Origin: Erysipelothrix sp.
GTDB lineage: Bacteria; Bacillota_I; Bacilli_A; Erysipelotrichales; Erysipelotrichaceae
Direction of reading: 5' to 3'
Length of the DNA stretch: 12,505 nucleotides
Assembly (NCBI GenBank): GCA_012512495.1
Contig: JAAZEC010000143.1
Span: forward strand, 1-12,505
Both the position numbers and the translations under genes were made by a program. This document shows, piece after piece, positions 1 to 5,867 of this stretch. The notes below the pieces were generated by a model, which saw only the letters and a program-made list of their open reading frames with translations, was not told the DNA's origin and did not search any database. Within the stretch, counting starts at the first letter, position 1. The number at the start of each line of letters is the position of its first letter.

Positions 1-1
1 A

Positions 2-835
2 ATCGTTCCTAAGCTTTTAAAATGGGACGAGAAGAAGCGCTTGGCCAGGACCCAGGAGCTCATGAAGACTGTGGGATTGAATCCTGAGGAATTCATGGAT
101 CGCTATCCTGCCAAAATGAGTGGTGGACAACAACAGCGGATAGGTTTTTTGAGGGCTTTGGCGGCAGATCCACCGATTATCCTCTTGGATGAACCGTTTG
201 GGGCTCTGGACCCTGTGACTCGTGATTCCCTTCAGGATGAGTTGAAAAGACTTCAGAAAGAATTGAACAAAACGATGGTCTTCGTGACCCATGATATGGA
301 CGAGGCAATAAAGATTGCGGATCGGATTGTCATTATGAATGAGGGTCAAATCGTTCAATATGATACACCGGAGGAAATCCTGTTGAATCCTGCGAACCAG
401 TTTGTTGAAAAGTTCATCGGGAAACATCGTTTATCCAATGGTAATGTCAATACCGTGAGTGAAATCATGAGATCTAATCCTATTACGATTAGAGAGAACA
501 ATGGTCTGGCGAGAGTTATTTCCCAGATGCAGAGTAAGCGAATTAGTACCCTGTTGATTGTGGACGAACATAACAAGTATGTGGGTACCGTTGGTATTGA
601 AGCCTTGATTGATAAGGTGAAGCCAGGAATGCTGGTTTCGGATCTAGAGATTGAATCAAGGGTGAGTGTTTCGCCAGCTTCCTCTGCGAAAGAGGCGTTT
701 GATCTATTGGTGAAGGATCGTATGGATATTCTGGTAGTGACTAATGATGAGAATGAGGTTGTGGGTGTCGTGACCAAGACGAGCATGGTTGAATCGCTAG
801 CCAGTGTCGTCTGGAAGGAAGAGGCCCATGATTGA
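2..835 (+). CDS. opuCA: OpuC-type osmoprotectant ABC importer, ATPase-CBS subunit (5' partial)
   Basis: Cytoplasmic ATPase that powers uptake of a compatible solute (glycine betaine/carnitine/choline class). The reading frame is open from base 2 with no stop, so the gene starts upstream and Walker A is outside the window; 277 residues are visible. Seen: ABC signature MSGGQQQR (from 116), Walker B IILLDEP with D-loop ALDP (about 176-213), and H-loop His at 290-292 in FVTHDMDEA. After a linker come two CBS domains (about 440-620 and 640-815), the arrangement of OpuCA/ProV-type subunits. The first ~13 visible residues (IVPKLLKWD...) also match this family's helical subdomain, so the TTG at 41 is not the start. 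In relatives the CBS pair senses ionic strength or binds c-di-AMP; which applies here is not visible. It overlaps the next gene by 8 bases, indicating translational coupling. Confidence 0.93.
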   Translation: MVPKLLKWDEKKRLARTQELMKTVGLNPEEFMDRYPAKMSGGQQQRIGFLRALAADPPIILLDEPFGALDPVTRDSLQDELKRLQKELNKTMVFVTHDMDEAIKIADRIVIMNEGQIVQYDTPEEILLNPANQFVEKFIGKHRLSNGNVNTVSEIMRSNPITIRENNGLARVISQMQSKRISTLLIVDEHNKYVGTVGIEALIDKVKPGMLVSDLEIESRVSVSPASSAKEAFDLLVKDRMDILVVTNDENEVVGVVTKTSMVESLASVVWKEEAHD

Positions 836-1472
836 TTTCTCGAGGATACTGACTCAATATTCTGAACTGATGTTGACGGCGATTCGCCAACATATCCTCA
901 TCTCACTGGTGTCTGTGACACTGGGTTTTCTGAGTGCTTTCCCGTTGGGGATCTATCTGAGCAAGCATAAAAGGCTGGCTCAATGGGTGCTTAATATATC
1001 TAGTATTGTTAACACGATTCCTAGCTTGGTCTTATTGGGAGTGGCGATGATTTTCTTGGGTCTAGGCTTCTGGACGGCGGTTAGTGTCCTCTATATCTAT
1101 TCACTGTTGCCAATCTTGCGGAATACGACGACGGGTCTGATGGAAGTGGATTCACAGTACGTGAAAATTGCGAAGGGGTTAGGAATGACTTCGTGGCAGA
1201 TCTTGTGGAAGGTTGAGATCCCTTTGGCCTTGCCTACGATTGTGTCGGGAGTGCGGATGTCGGCTGTGTACATTATCAGTTGGGCGACTCTTGCGGCATT
1301 GATTGGGGCTGGTGGTCTGGGCGATTTAATCTGGATGGGTTTACAGTCGTATAATTTCGACTTGATTTTCGCGGGTTCGATCCCTGCGACCATGATGGCA
1401 TTGTTGGTGAGCTTCTCACTGGGGCTTATTGAACGCTTGGTTGCGAAGCATAGTCAGGGGGGAACCTCATGA
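828..1472 (+). CDS. opuCB: OpuC-type ABC permease, first copy
   Basis: Integral membrane subunit of the osmoprotectant importer, 214 aa from the ATG at 828. I prefer this ATG to the in-frame GTG at 804 because AAGG at 815-818 lies nine bases upstream and the N-terminus MIDFSRIL fits the family. Around five hydrophobic segments are visible. The cytoplasmic coupling loop (EAA motif) that docks on the ATPase is at about residues 116-140 (AKGLGMTSWQILWKVEIPLA). The glycine-rich LIGAGGLGDLIW signature of BPD-type permeases follows. The start lies inside the end of the ATPase gene, and the stop TGA overlaps the next ATG in an ATGA junction, so all subunits are probably made in fixed ratio. Similar in fold and length to the following permease; the two presumably form the transmembrane heterodimer. 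Confidence 0.9.
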   Translation: MIDFSRILTQYSELMLTAIRQHILISLVSVTLGFLSAFPLGIYLSKHKRLAQWVLNISSIVNTIPSLVLLGVAMIFLGLGFWTAVSVLYIYSLLPILRNTTTGLMEVDSQYVKIAKGLGMTSWQILWKVEIPLALPTIVSGVRMSAVYIISWATLAALIGAGGLGDLIWMGLQSYNFDLIFAGSIPATMMALLVSFSLGLIERLVAKHSQGGTS

Positions 1473-2065
1473 CTTTATTGAACTCGATTCTTGAGCACAT
1501 ACAGATTAGTTTTCTGGGTGTGTTGATGGCTTTGGTTACTGGTGTTGTTTTGGCGGCGTTGATGAATCGTCAGAAGTTGTTGAAACAGGTCGTATTTATC
1601 GTGATTGATGTGATTCAAACGGTACCGACACTGGCGATGTTCACGTTTGTGATGTTGGTCTTTGGTTTGAATAATACAACGGTCATTGTGTCTGTCTTCC
1701 TGTATTCACTGTTTCCGATTATTCGTAATACCTATACGGGTATCGCGAGTGTGAGTCCTTCAGTGATACGGGCAGCGAGGGGCATTGGTATGACTGATTT
1801 CCAGATTTACACTAAGATTGAATTGCCGATCGCACTGCCTGTCATTATTACGGGTGTGAAGCTAGCGTTGGTAAGTGCTTTGTCTATTACGACGACGGGT
1901 GTCTTGATTGGAGCGGGCGGTTTAGGGATGCTGGTCTGGCGTGGCATTCAGACCAGGAATACCACGATGATGTTATCGGGTGCTGTTCCGGTTTCTGTCT
2001 TGGCGATCCTTACGGATTGGGTTTTGAGCCGTGTCGAGAAGTGGTTAGTAACTTATCGATCTTAA
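1469..2065 (+). CDS. opuCD: OpuC-type ABC permease, second copy
   Basis: Second membrane subunit, 198 aa, starting at the ATG in an ATGA overlap with the previous stop. A strong ribosome-binding site (AGGGGGG, 1456-1462) lies six bases upstream. It has the same architecture as its neighbour: hydrophobic segments, an EAA-type loop (ARGIGMTDFQIYTKIELPIA), and the VLIGAGGLGMLVW signature near the C-terminus. The two permeases are clear paralogues (shared SLxPIxRNTxTG and ELPIALP blocks), so the pair likely arose by old duplication, as in OpuB/OpuC systems. Unlike the Bacillus order (ATPase, permease, binding protein, permease), both permeases are adjacent here and the binding protein is last. 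The symbol follows the family, not demonstrated orthology. Confidence 0.9.
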   Translation: MTLLNSILEHIQISFLGVLMALVTGVVLAALMNRQKLLKQVVFIVIDVIQTVPTLAMFTFVMLVFGLNNTTVIVSVFLYSLFPIIRNTYTGIASVSPSVIRAARGIGMTDFQIYTKIELPIALPVIITGVKLALVSALSITTTGVLIGAGGLGMLVWRGIQTRNTTMMLSGAVPVSVLAILTDWVLSRVEKWLVTYRS

Positions 2066-2084
2066 GAGTTAATGGAGGTATATT

Positions 2085-2960
2085 ATGAAAAAGTTATTGA
2101 GTCTATTGTTGGTGGTTATCTTATTGAGTGGCTGCTCTTCGGGTGAAACGATTGTGATTGCTTCGAAGCAGTTTACTGAGAATATCATCATGAGTGAAGT
2201 ATATGCGCAACTAATTGAGGAAATGACTGACTTAAAGGTTGAGCGTAAACAAAACCTAGGAGGGACGACGGTTATCTTCCAGGGTTATCAAGAGGGTGAA
2301 GTGGACTTGTATTTTGAGTATACGGGTACGATTGTTAATGAGATCTTGGAGGAAGAGTTACCGGCAACTTCTGATGAGGTGGAAGAGCTAGCACGAACTG
2401 GCATGGCAGAGGAGTATGGTATGACCTTTTTCAATCCGGTGGGATTGAATAATACGTTTGCTTTGGCGGTGTTGAAGAGTGTTTCCGATGAGTATGGTAT
2501 TACTACCATGAGTGATCTGGCTGAACATGATAGTGAGTTCCGTTTTGGTGCGAACCACTTGTTCTTTACGAGAGTCAAGGATGGTTTTGATGGCATGAGT
2601 GAGCTTTATGGCTATGAGTTTGATGAGGTGTTGAGAATGGATACTTCACTTGCTTATGAGGCGATTGCGAATAATCAGCTGGATGTCATTGTCGTGTATG
2701 CGACGGATTCTTTGCTTCGTAAGTATGACATGGTTGTGCTGGAAGATGATTTGGATCTATTCCCGGCTTATCATGGTGCGCCACTGGTTCGTACTGAATT
2801 GCTTGAGGAGCATCCTGAGCTTAATGATATCTTTAATCTGTTGGCAGGTAAGATCGATGATGCCATGATGCAGGAGATAAATTACCAAGTAGATGTTGAG
2901 AATCGTTCGGTGAAGGATGTAGCTTCTGAACTGATTGAAGATCTTGGTCTCTTGGATTAA
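2085..2960 (+). CDS. opuCC: Glycine betaine/carnitine/choline-type substrate-binding lipoprotein
   Basis: Extracytoplasmic receptor of the importer, 291 aa. A lipoprotein signal peptide ends in lipobox LSGC, with Cys17 as the acylation site, followed by a Ser-rich linker. The mature part has the OpuC/ProX-like fold signatures: IVIASKQFTEN at the start of lobe 1, then NLGGTTVIFQGYQEGEVDLY and YTGT, a central NHLFFTRVKDGFDGM segment where relatives usually read an EF..R.DG form, and a C-terminal DVASELIEDLGLL helix. Several Tyr residues (YTGT, YGYEF, VYATDS, YHGAP) are candidates for the aromatic cage that holds the quaternary ammonium group, but I cannot assign them without a structure. The start is supported by GGAGG at 2074-2078. 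No terminator is visible before the rplK promoter, so some read-through into rplKA is possible. Ligand specificity is not readable. Confidence 0.9.
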   Translation: MKKLLSLLLVVILLSGCSSGETIVIASKQFTENIIMSEVYAQLIEEMTDLKVERKQNLGGTTVIFQGYQEGEVDLYFEYTGTIVNEILEEELPATSDEVEELARTGMAEEYGMTFFNPVGLNNTFALAVLKSVSDEYGITTMSDLAEHDSEFRFGANHLFFTRVKDGFDGMSELYGYEFDEVLRMDTSLAYEAIANNQLDVIVVYATDSLLRKYDMVVLEDDLDLFPAYHGAPLVRTELLEEHPELNDIFNLLAGKIDDAMMQEINYQVDVENRSVKDVASELIEDLGLLD

Positions 2961-2969
2961 TAGTTGTGT

Positions 2970-2998
2970 TTGACGATTGTTGAAAGATACGTTATAAT
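2970..2998 (+). promoter_or_regulatory. Sigma-A-type promoter of rplK-rplA
   Basis: TTGACG at 2970-2975 and TATAAT at 2993-2998 are separated by exactly 17 bases, which predicts transcription starting near 3004-3005. It lies just after the opuC binding-protein stop and before the structured rplK leader, so rplKA has its own promoter independent of opuC. One mismatch from consensus in the -35 box. Confidence 0.85.
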
Positions 2999-3004
2999 TC
3001 ATAA

Positions 3005-3074
3005 GCTATGGAAATAGCAGTCGTGGCAGAGTGTGCAACCACTCGTTAAGACCACTACACAAACATTTATGTTT
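3005..3074 (+). promoter_or_regulatory. Structured rplK leader with probable L1-binding hairpin
   Basis: Three small structures fill the leader between the predicted start site and the Shine-Dalgarno sequence. First, GCTAT/ATAGC (3005-3009/3014-3018) closes a GGAA (GNRA-type) loop right at the 5' end. Second, an outer helix GTGG/CCAC (3023-3026/3052-3055) and an inner helix GAGTG/CACTC (3029-3033/3040-3044) flank an asymmetric internal loop, CA on the 5' side and GTTAAGA on the 3' side. Two helices around an asymmetric loop is the known shape of L1 targets in mRNA, mimicking its 23S rRNA site, and L1 is encoded in this operon. Third, a weak AT-only hairpin (3061-3074) abuts the Shine-Dalgarno. 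Autorepression by L1 is inference from structure and position. Confidence 0.6.
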
Positions 3075-3091
3075 AAAAGGAGGAATGTCTT

Positions 3092-3514
3092 GTGAGTAAA
3101 AAAGTTGCGAAAGTAATTAAGTTACAATTCCCGGCAGGCCAAGCACGTCCAGGTCCAGCTCTAGCTGGTGCGGGTGTGAATATGCCTCAGTTCTGTTCAG
3201 CATTTAATGATGCTACGAAAGATCGTGGTGGGGATATTGTTCCAGTAATTATTACCGCTTATGAAGATAAAACATTTAGTTTTGTCTTGAAAACAACTCC
3301 AGCCGCTATTCTTTTGAAGAAGGCAGCCGGTGTTAAGTCTGGTTCTGGTACACCAAGTACAGCGATTGTTGGAACGGTTACGATGGATCAAGTTCGTGAA
3401 ATTGCTGAGTACAAAATGCCTGACCTCAATGCGAATGATGTTGAGGGCGCAATGAAGATTGTTGCTGGTACCGCTAAGAACATGGGTATCAAAATTGAAG
3501 GGATGGATAACTAG
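3092..3514 (+). CDS. rplK: Large subunit ribosomal protein L11
   Basis: L11 binds the GTPase-associated region of 23S rRNA and supports factor-driven steps of translation and, in many bacteria, RelA-type stringent signalling. 140 aa from a GTG start with a strong AAAAGGAGG Shine-Dalgarno (3075-3083). N-terminal domain: VIKLQFPAGQARPGPALAGAGVN; C-terminal rRNA-binding domain: TTPAAILLKKAAGVKSGSG through VAGTAKNMGI. Oddity: against the usual AxPxPPVGPALGQxGVN the loop is about four residues shorter and lacks the PPVG element contacted by thiostrepton in other bacteria. I recall the same short form in Mollicutes L11. Two bases separate the stop from the rplA ATG. Confidence 0.97.
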   Translation: MSKKVAKVIKLQFPAGQARPGPALAGAGVNMPQFCSAFNDATKDRGGDIVPVIITAYEDKTFSFVLKTTPAAILLKKAAGVKSGSGTPSTAIVGTVTMDQVREIAEYKMPDLNANDVEGAMKIVAGTAKNMGIKIEGMDN

Positions 3515-3516
3515 TC

Positions 3517-4203
3517 ATGGCTAAGAAAAGTAAAAATCGTCAAGCTGCATTAGCTAAAGTAGAACACTTAAAACAGTATCCATTGGACGAAGCAGTCGCT
3601 CTTGCGAAAGAAACTACGACTACTAAATTTGATTCTTCTGTTGAATTATCATTTAATTTGAACGTTGACCCTCGTCATGCGGATCAACAAATCAGAGGTG
3701 CTATGGTACTTCCTAATGGTACTGGTAAGTCACAAAAGGTCCTTGTTATTACACAAGGTGCTAAGATTGACGAAGCTAAAGAAGCTGGTGCCGATTTCGT
3801 TGGTGGTAAAGAAATGATTGACGAAATTAAAAAGGGCTGGTTTGCATTTGATGTTATCGTTGCGACTCCTGATATGATGGGTGAGCTTGGTAAGATCGGT
3901 AAAATCTTAGGACCTAAGGGTCTTATGCCTAACCCTAAGACTGGTACAGTTACTCCTGATATTGGCAATGCTGTTGCTGAAATCAAGAAGGGTAAAGTCG
4001 AATACCGCGTTGACAAAGATGGTAACATCAACTGTCTAGTTGGTAAGGTCTCCTTCACTGATGAAGCTCTTATTGAAAATATCAATGCCTTGGCACAAAC
4101 AATCAAACGTGCGCGTCCTGCGGCAGTTAAGGGTATCTTCATGAAGTCAGTTACGTTATCGACAACTATGGGTGTTGGTATCAAGGTTTCTAATCAATTC
4201 TAA
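3517..4203 (+). CDS. rplA: Large subunit ribosomal protein L1
   Basis: L1 builds the mobile L1 stalk that helps release deacylated tRNA from the E site, and is a translational repressor of its own operon in well-studied bacteria. 228 aa, the usual length. Recognised by RGAMVLPNGTGK, the KIGKILGPKGLMPNPKTGTV block (about residues 124-146), and the C-terminal KARPAAVKG-like segment (RARPAAVKGIFMKSVTLSTTMG). It starts two bases after rplK stops; the likely ribosome-binding site (AAGGGATGGA) lies inside the rplK 3' end, implying coupling. It is the last gene of this transcript: a strong terminator follows 13 bases after the stop. In most bacteria rplJ would come next, but here three accessory loci intervene. 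Confidence 0.98.
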   Translation: MAKKSKNRQAALAKVEHLKQYPLDEAVALAKETTTTKFDSSVELSFNLNVDPRHADQQIRGAMVLPNGTGKSQKVLVITQGAKIDEAKEAGADFVGGKEMIDEIKKGWFAFDVIVATPDMMGELGKIGKILGPKGLMPNPKTGTVTPDIGNAVAEIKKGKVEYRVDKDGNINCLVGKVSFTDEALIENINALAQTIKRARPAAVKGIFMKSVTLSTTMGVGIKVSNQF

Positions 4204-4210
4204 AAAATAA

Positions 4211-4245
4211 AAAAAGAGCTTGTATCATAACGATACAAGCTTTTA
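4211..4245. terminator. Bidirectional intrinsic terminator between rplA and the convergent gene
   Basis: A perfect 10-bp stem AGCTTGTATC/GATACAAGCT (4217-4226/4232-4241) with loop ATAAC has an A-rich left flank (4203-4215) and T-rich right flank (4241-4248), so it can end transcription from both sides. The stop codon of the minus-strand gene (4243-4245) sits inside its right flank. Confidence 0.9.
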
Positions 4246-4572
4246 ATTTACTGGTTCAACATAAGGGGTCATATTGTCTTTGCCTCGTAGCAGGATAGCG
4301 CCAAAGAGGTAAGTCACTGCTAGGATTACGACATAGGCTACGAGTACTAATAGGATGGTGACGAAGATTGAATCGCCAAAGAGCTCAGCGGCATAGTATT
4401 GACCGACAAATGAATAGAAGACAATGAAGCCGACGAGGAGTACAATCTTCAAAATGGCGACCAGTTTTCTTATTTTCTGTCCTTCTTGAGTGAGTGAATA
4501 TATTTTGCCTCCATGTAGTACTTGGGGGTTTCTGCTTTGTGTGACCATGGCTAGGATTAATGCGTTTTTCAT
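4243..4572 (-). CDS. Small two-helix membrane protein of unknown function
   Basis: 109 aa; I do not recognise the family. The ATG at 4572 is preferred over the TTG one codon upstream because AGAGGA lies six bases before it. Residues 1-37 are soluble and mildly basic (ILAMVTQSRNPQVLHGGKIYSL, then QEGQKIRK). Two strongly hydrophobic segments follow at about 38-58 (LVAILKIVLLVGFIVFYSF) and 69-95, then a short polar tail. The Lys/Arg just before the first helix suggests a cytoplasmic N-terminus, with both ends inside. It lies downstream of the marR gene on the same strand, separated by a hairpin-rich 80 bases. I see no convincing promoter of its own, so expression by read-through from the marR promoter is plausible. 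In the mRNA, AAGAAAAG just before the Shine-Dalgarno could pair with the T-tract of the upstream terminator (4583-4590 with 4609-4616), a possible but unproven control. Confidence 0.7.
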   Translation of the reverse strand: MKNALILAMVTQSRNPQVLHGGKIYSLTQEGQKIRKLVAILKIVLLVGFIVFYSFVGQYYAAELFGDSIFVTILLVLVAYVVILAVTYLFGAILLRGKDNMTPYVEPVN

Positions 4573-4605
4573 CAAGTTTCCTCTTTTCTTTCATGCATAG
4601 TGTAT

Positions 4606-4646
4606 CAAAAGAAAAGAAAGAATGCTAACCTTCTTTGTTAGCATTC
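4606..4646 (-). terminator. Probable terminator after the marR gene (minus strand)
   Basis: Read on the minus strand, a perfect 10-bp stem GAATGCTAAC/GTTAGCATTC with a seven-base loop (AAAGAAG) occupies 4646-4620. It is followed by a T-rich run with two Cs (TTTCTTTTCTTTT, 4619-4607). It starts six bases after the marR stop codon, and is one of the two copies of the 28-base repeat described separately. The interrupted T-tract may make it leaky. Confidence 0.65.
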
Positions 4647-4675
4647 AGAATGCTAGTCTTCTTTGTTAGCATTCT
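4620..4675. repeat. Tandem 28-base repeat; each unit is a hairpin
   Basis: Units 4620-4647 and 4648-4675 match at 25 of 28 bases, differing at bases 9-10 and 28 of the unit. Each carries GAATGCTA ... TAGCATTC inverted arms. The right-hand unit encodes the last seven codons plus stop of the MarR-type protein (KNANKED*), while the left-hand unit is the downstream terminator hairpin. Duplication or slippage of a terminator hairpin into the coding end is the simplest reading. Confidence 0.9.
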
Positions 4676-5090
4676 TAATCGCATCAATGATCTTATTACC
4701 GATTCTTACAAACTCGGCTTGTTCTTCTTCGCTTATAGCTGAAGCTAGCAAGGTTTGATACTCATCTTTGTTTTCTCTGCGTTTATTCATTCTGTCAACA
4801 GCTTTATCAGTTAGTGACACAATGACCTTGCGCTTGTCGTTCTCATCAGTACTTCTGGTGATGAGCTCTTTTTCTTGTAGACGATCAAGAGCTTCGGATA
4901 GAGATGATGGGCGAATATCTAGTTTCTCTGCTAGATCTTTCGATGGCATGGGTCCTTCTTTGGCTAAGACGCGGATGATTCTGAATCCACCACGATGGCG
5001 ATGTTCTCCATCTTTCATTCGTGGATGATTTCGCTTCATGGATCGTGAGATGCGCATGACCGTTTCTAGGACATTAGTTGTTTCATTCAT
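4653..5090 (-). CDS. MarR-family transcriptional regulator
   Basis: 145 aa winged-helix repressor of MarR type. Seen: an N-terminal dimerisation helix, a His/Arg-rich stretch (GEHRHRGG, residues 28-35), then the wHTH. Its helix MPSKDLAEKL is at about 48-57, recognition helix PSSLSEALDRLQEKEL at 61-76, and the wing carries the family pattern D..DKRK..VSLT at 82-94. A C-terminal helix follows (EEEQAEFVRIGNKIIDAI). The ATG at 5090 is preceded by a full AAAGGAGG Shine-Dalgarno. Two matching palindromes in its own promoter indicate autorepression. The ligand is unknown; MarR proteins commonly respond to small aromatic compounds, oxidants or metals, and the His-rich stretch is compatible with, but does not show, metal sensing. 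The last seven residues come from the tandem hairpin repeat. The only same-strand neighbour downstream is the small membrane protein. Confidence 0.9.
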   Translation of the reverse strand: MNETTNVLETVMRISRSMKRNHPRMKDGEHRHRGGFRIIRVLAKEGPMPSKDLAEKLDIRPSSLSEALDRLQEKELITRSTDENDKRKVIVSLTDKAVDRMNKRRENKDEYQTLLASAISEEEQAEFVRIGNKIIDAIKNANKED

Positions 5091-5114
5091 AGTGTTTCCT
5101 CCTTTCGTTCATTT

Positions 5115-5130
5115 AGTTAGGCGCCTAACT
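5115..5130. promoter_or_regulatory. MarR operator O1 at the transcription start
   Basis: A perfect 16-base palindrome AGTTAGGC|GCCTAACT. It begins at the predicted +1 of the marR transcript (about 5130) and runs into the leader, where a bound dimer would block initiation or escape. It shares the TTAGG..CCTAA core with the second palindrome. Confidence 0.8.
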
Positions 5131-5136
5131 GTTATC

Positions 5137-5165
5137 ATTATATTAGGTACCTAACCATTTGTCAA
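5137..5165 (-). promoter_or_regulatory. Consensus promoter of the marR gene (minus strand)
   Basis: Read on the minus strand: TTGACA (5165-5160), 17-base spacer, TATAAT (5142-5137), both perfect consensus. The predicted start is near 5130. Such a strong promoter only makes sense if it is repressed, and both operator palindromes fall on it. Confidence 0.88.
5143..5154. promoter_or_regulatory. MarR operator O2 inside the -35/-10 spacer
   Basis: A perfect 12-base palindrome TTAGGT|ACCTAA fills most of the 17-base spacer of the marR promoter and abuts the -10 box. Its centre is 26 bases from the centre of O1, with identical TTAGG/CCTAA arms; only the middle two bases differ (TA against GC). Confidence 0.82.
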
Positions 5166-5187
5166 CCCTCTAACATCAACTAAATGG

Positions 5188-5215
5188 TTGCATTTAATTT
5201 TAAGAGATGTAGAAT
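5188..5215 (+). promoter_or_regulatory. Possible promoter of the interrupted lipoprotein gene
   Basis: TTGCAT (5188-5193) and TAGAAT (5210-5215) with a 16-base spacer, two mismatches in the first box and one in the second. It is the best candidate upstream of the 5375 start, but leaves a leader of about 150 bases in which I see no clear structure. It would diverge from the marR promoter and lies about 25 bases beyond its -35 box, so MarR control of this side is possible but not shown. Confidence 0.35.
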
Positions 5216-5374
5216 AGAATTAACCACATCTATATTATGAAAAGATTGAATTAATATTCAGAGAGACAAGAGCTCGAATTTTCATCAGGAAGCACAATAA
5301 TGAACAGAAGATGCGAGTGATTAACCAGAATGTCCTGGCATTGGTAATAGAAAGATAACACGGAGGAAATAGGA

Positions 5375-5860
5375 ATGAAGAAGGCATTAGTTCTATTGTT
5401 GTTAGTGTTCACGATTGTTGGATGTAACAGCAGTGCACAAGGAACTGGTAATGTGAACAATGATGAAGCAGAAGAGAAACTAATCATCGATTCGTTTGTC
5501 GTATCAGTTTTGACAGAAGAAGCTGATGAAGATGAAATCTATTAAGACAAGGAAATAACTGATGAAGCTTTAGTGGCTAATTATATTGATCTCTTTGAAG
5601 ATCTCGAAGAGTATCAGAAGACGACAGGTGATTCTATTAGGTCGATAGCCACGTTCAAATTCTTAGGTAAGAAGGAAGGCTCAGAGGTAAACTACTTGAG
5701 TGTGCTAGGTGAGTACGAGGACAATTACGTGCTTGCTTTAACGAAGGATGCTGATGTTATTCAAAATCTTTCGGAAGTTGAGGAGTTGTTAGTGTATCAT
5801 GTTCCAATTAACAGTGAAAAAGGACAAGAAATAACAACTTTTGTCAGTCAGTTTAAATAA
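5375..5860 (+). pseudogene. Small lipoprotein gene interrupted by an in-frame TAA
   Basis: An ATG at 5375, eight bases after a good GGAGG (5362-5366), begins a lipoprotein signal peptide MKKALVLLLLVFTIVGC with lipobox IVGC (Cys17). A Ser/Asn/Gly-rich linker and an acidic region follow, and TAA at 5543-5545 stops it after 56 codons. The same frame then stays open for 104 more codons to 5860, continuing the acidic style (DKEITDEALVANYIDLFEDLEEYQ) and ending in an ordered-looking domain (FKFLGKKEGSEVNYLSVLGEYEDNYVLALTKDADVIQNL). The only in-frame start in the second half, GTG 5573, has no Shine-Dalgarno. The simplest reading is one gene of about 161 codons with a nonsense change at codon 57. Alternatives are a sequencing error, a truncated 56-aa secreted lipoprotein, or read-through. 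I do not recognise the family. Confidence 0.75.
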
Positions 5861-5867
5861 GAGTGAG

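Noticed and set aside
5205..5231. Inverted repeat AGATGT ... ACATCT in the region upstream of the lipoprotein gene.
   Set aside because: Six-base arms 15 bases apart in AT-rich DNA are not significant, and nothing adjacent supports an operator or hairpin.
5224..5358. A 44-codon open frame on the plus strand (YEKIELIFRETRARIF...ALVIER) just before the lipoprotein gene.
   Set aside because: It has no ATG/GTG/TTG near its start and no ribosome-binding site; this length is expected by chance in AT-rich sequence and I recognise no family. At most a remnant.
5251..5487. Minus-strand open frame across the lipoprotein signal peptide.
   Set aside because: The plus strand has a Shine-Dalgarno, signal peptide and lipobox; the antisense has no ribosome-binding site or recognisable protein.
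5543..5545. Recoding or selenocysteine-type read-through at the lipoprotein stop codon.
   Set aside because: The codon is TAA, not TGA or TAG, and no downstream stimulatory structure is apparent; a nonsense mutation is simpler.
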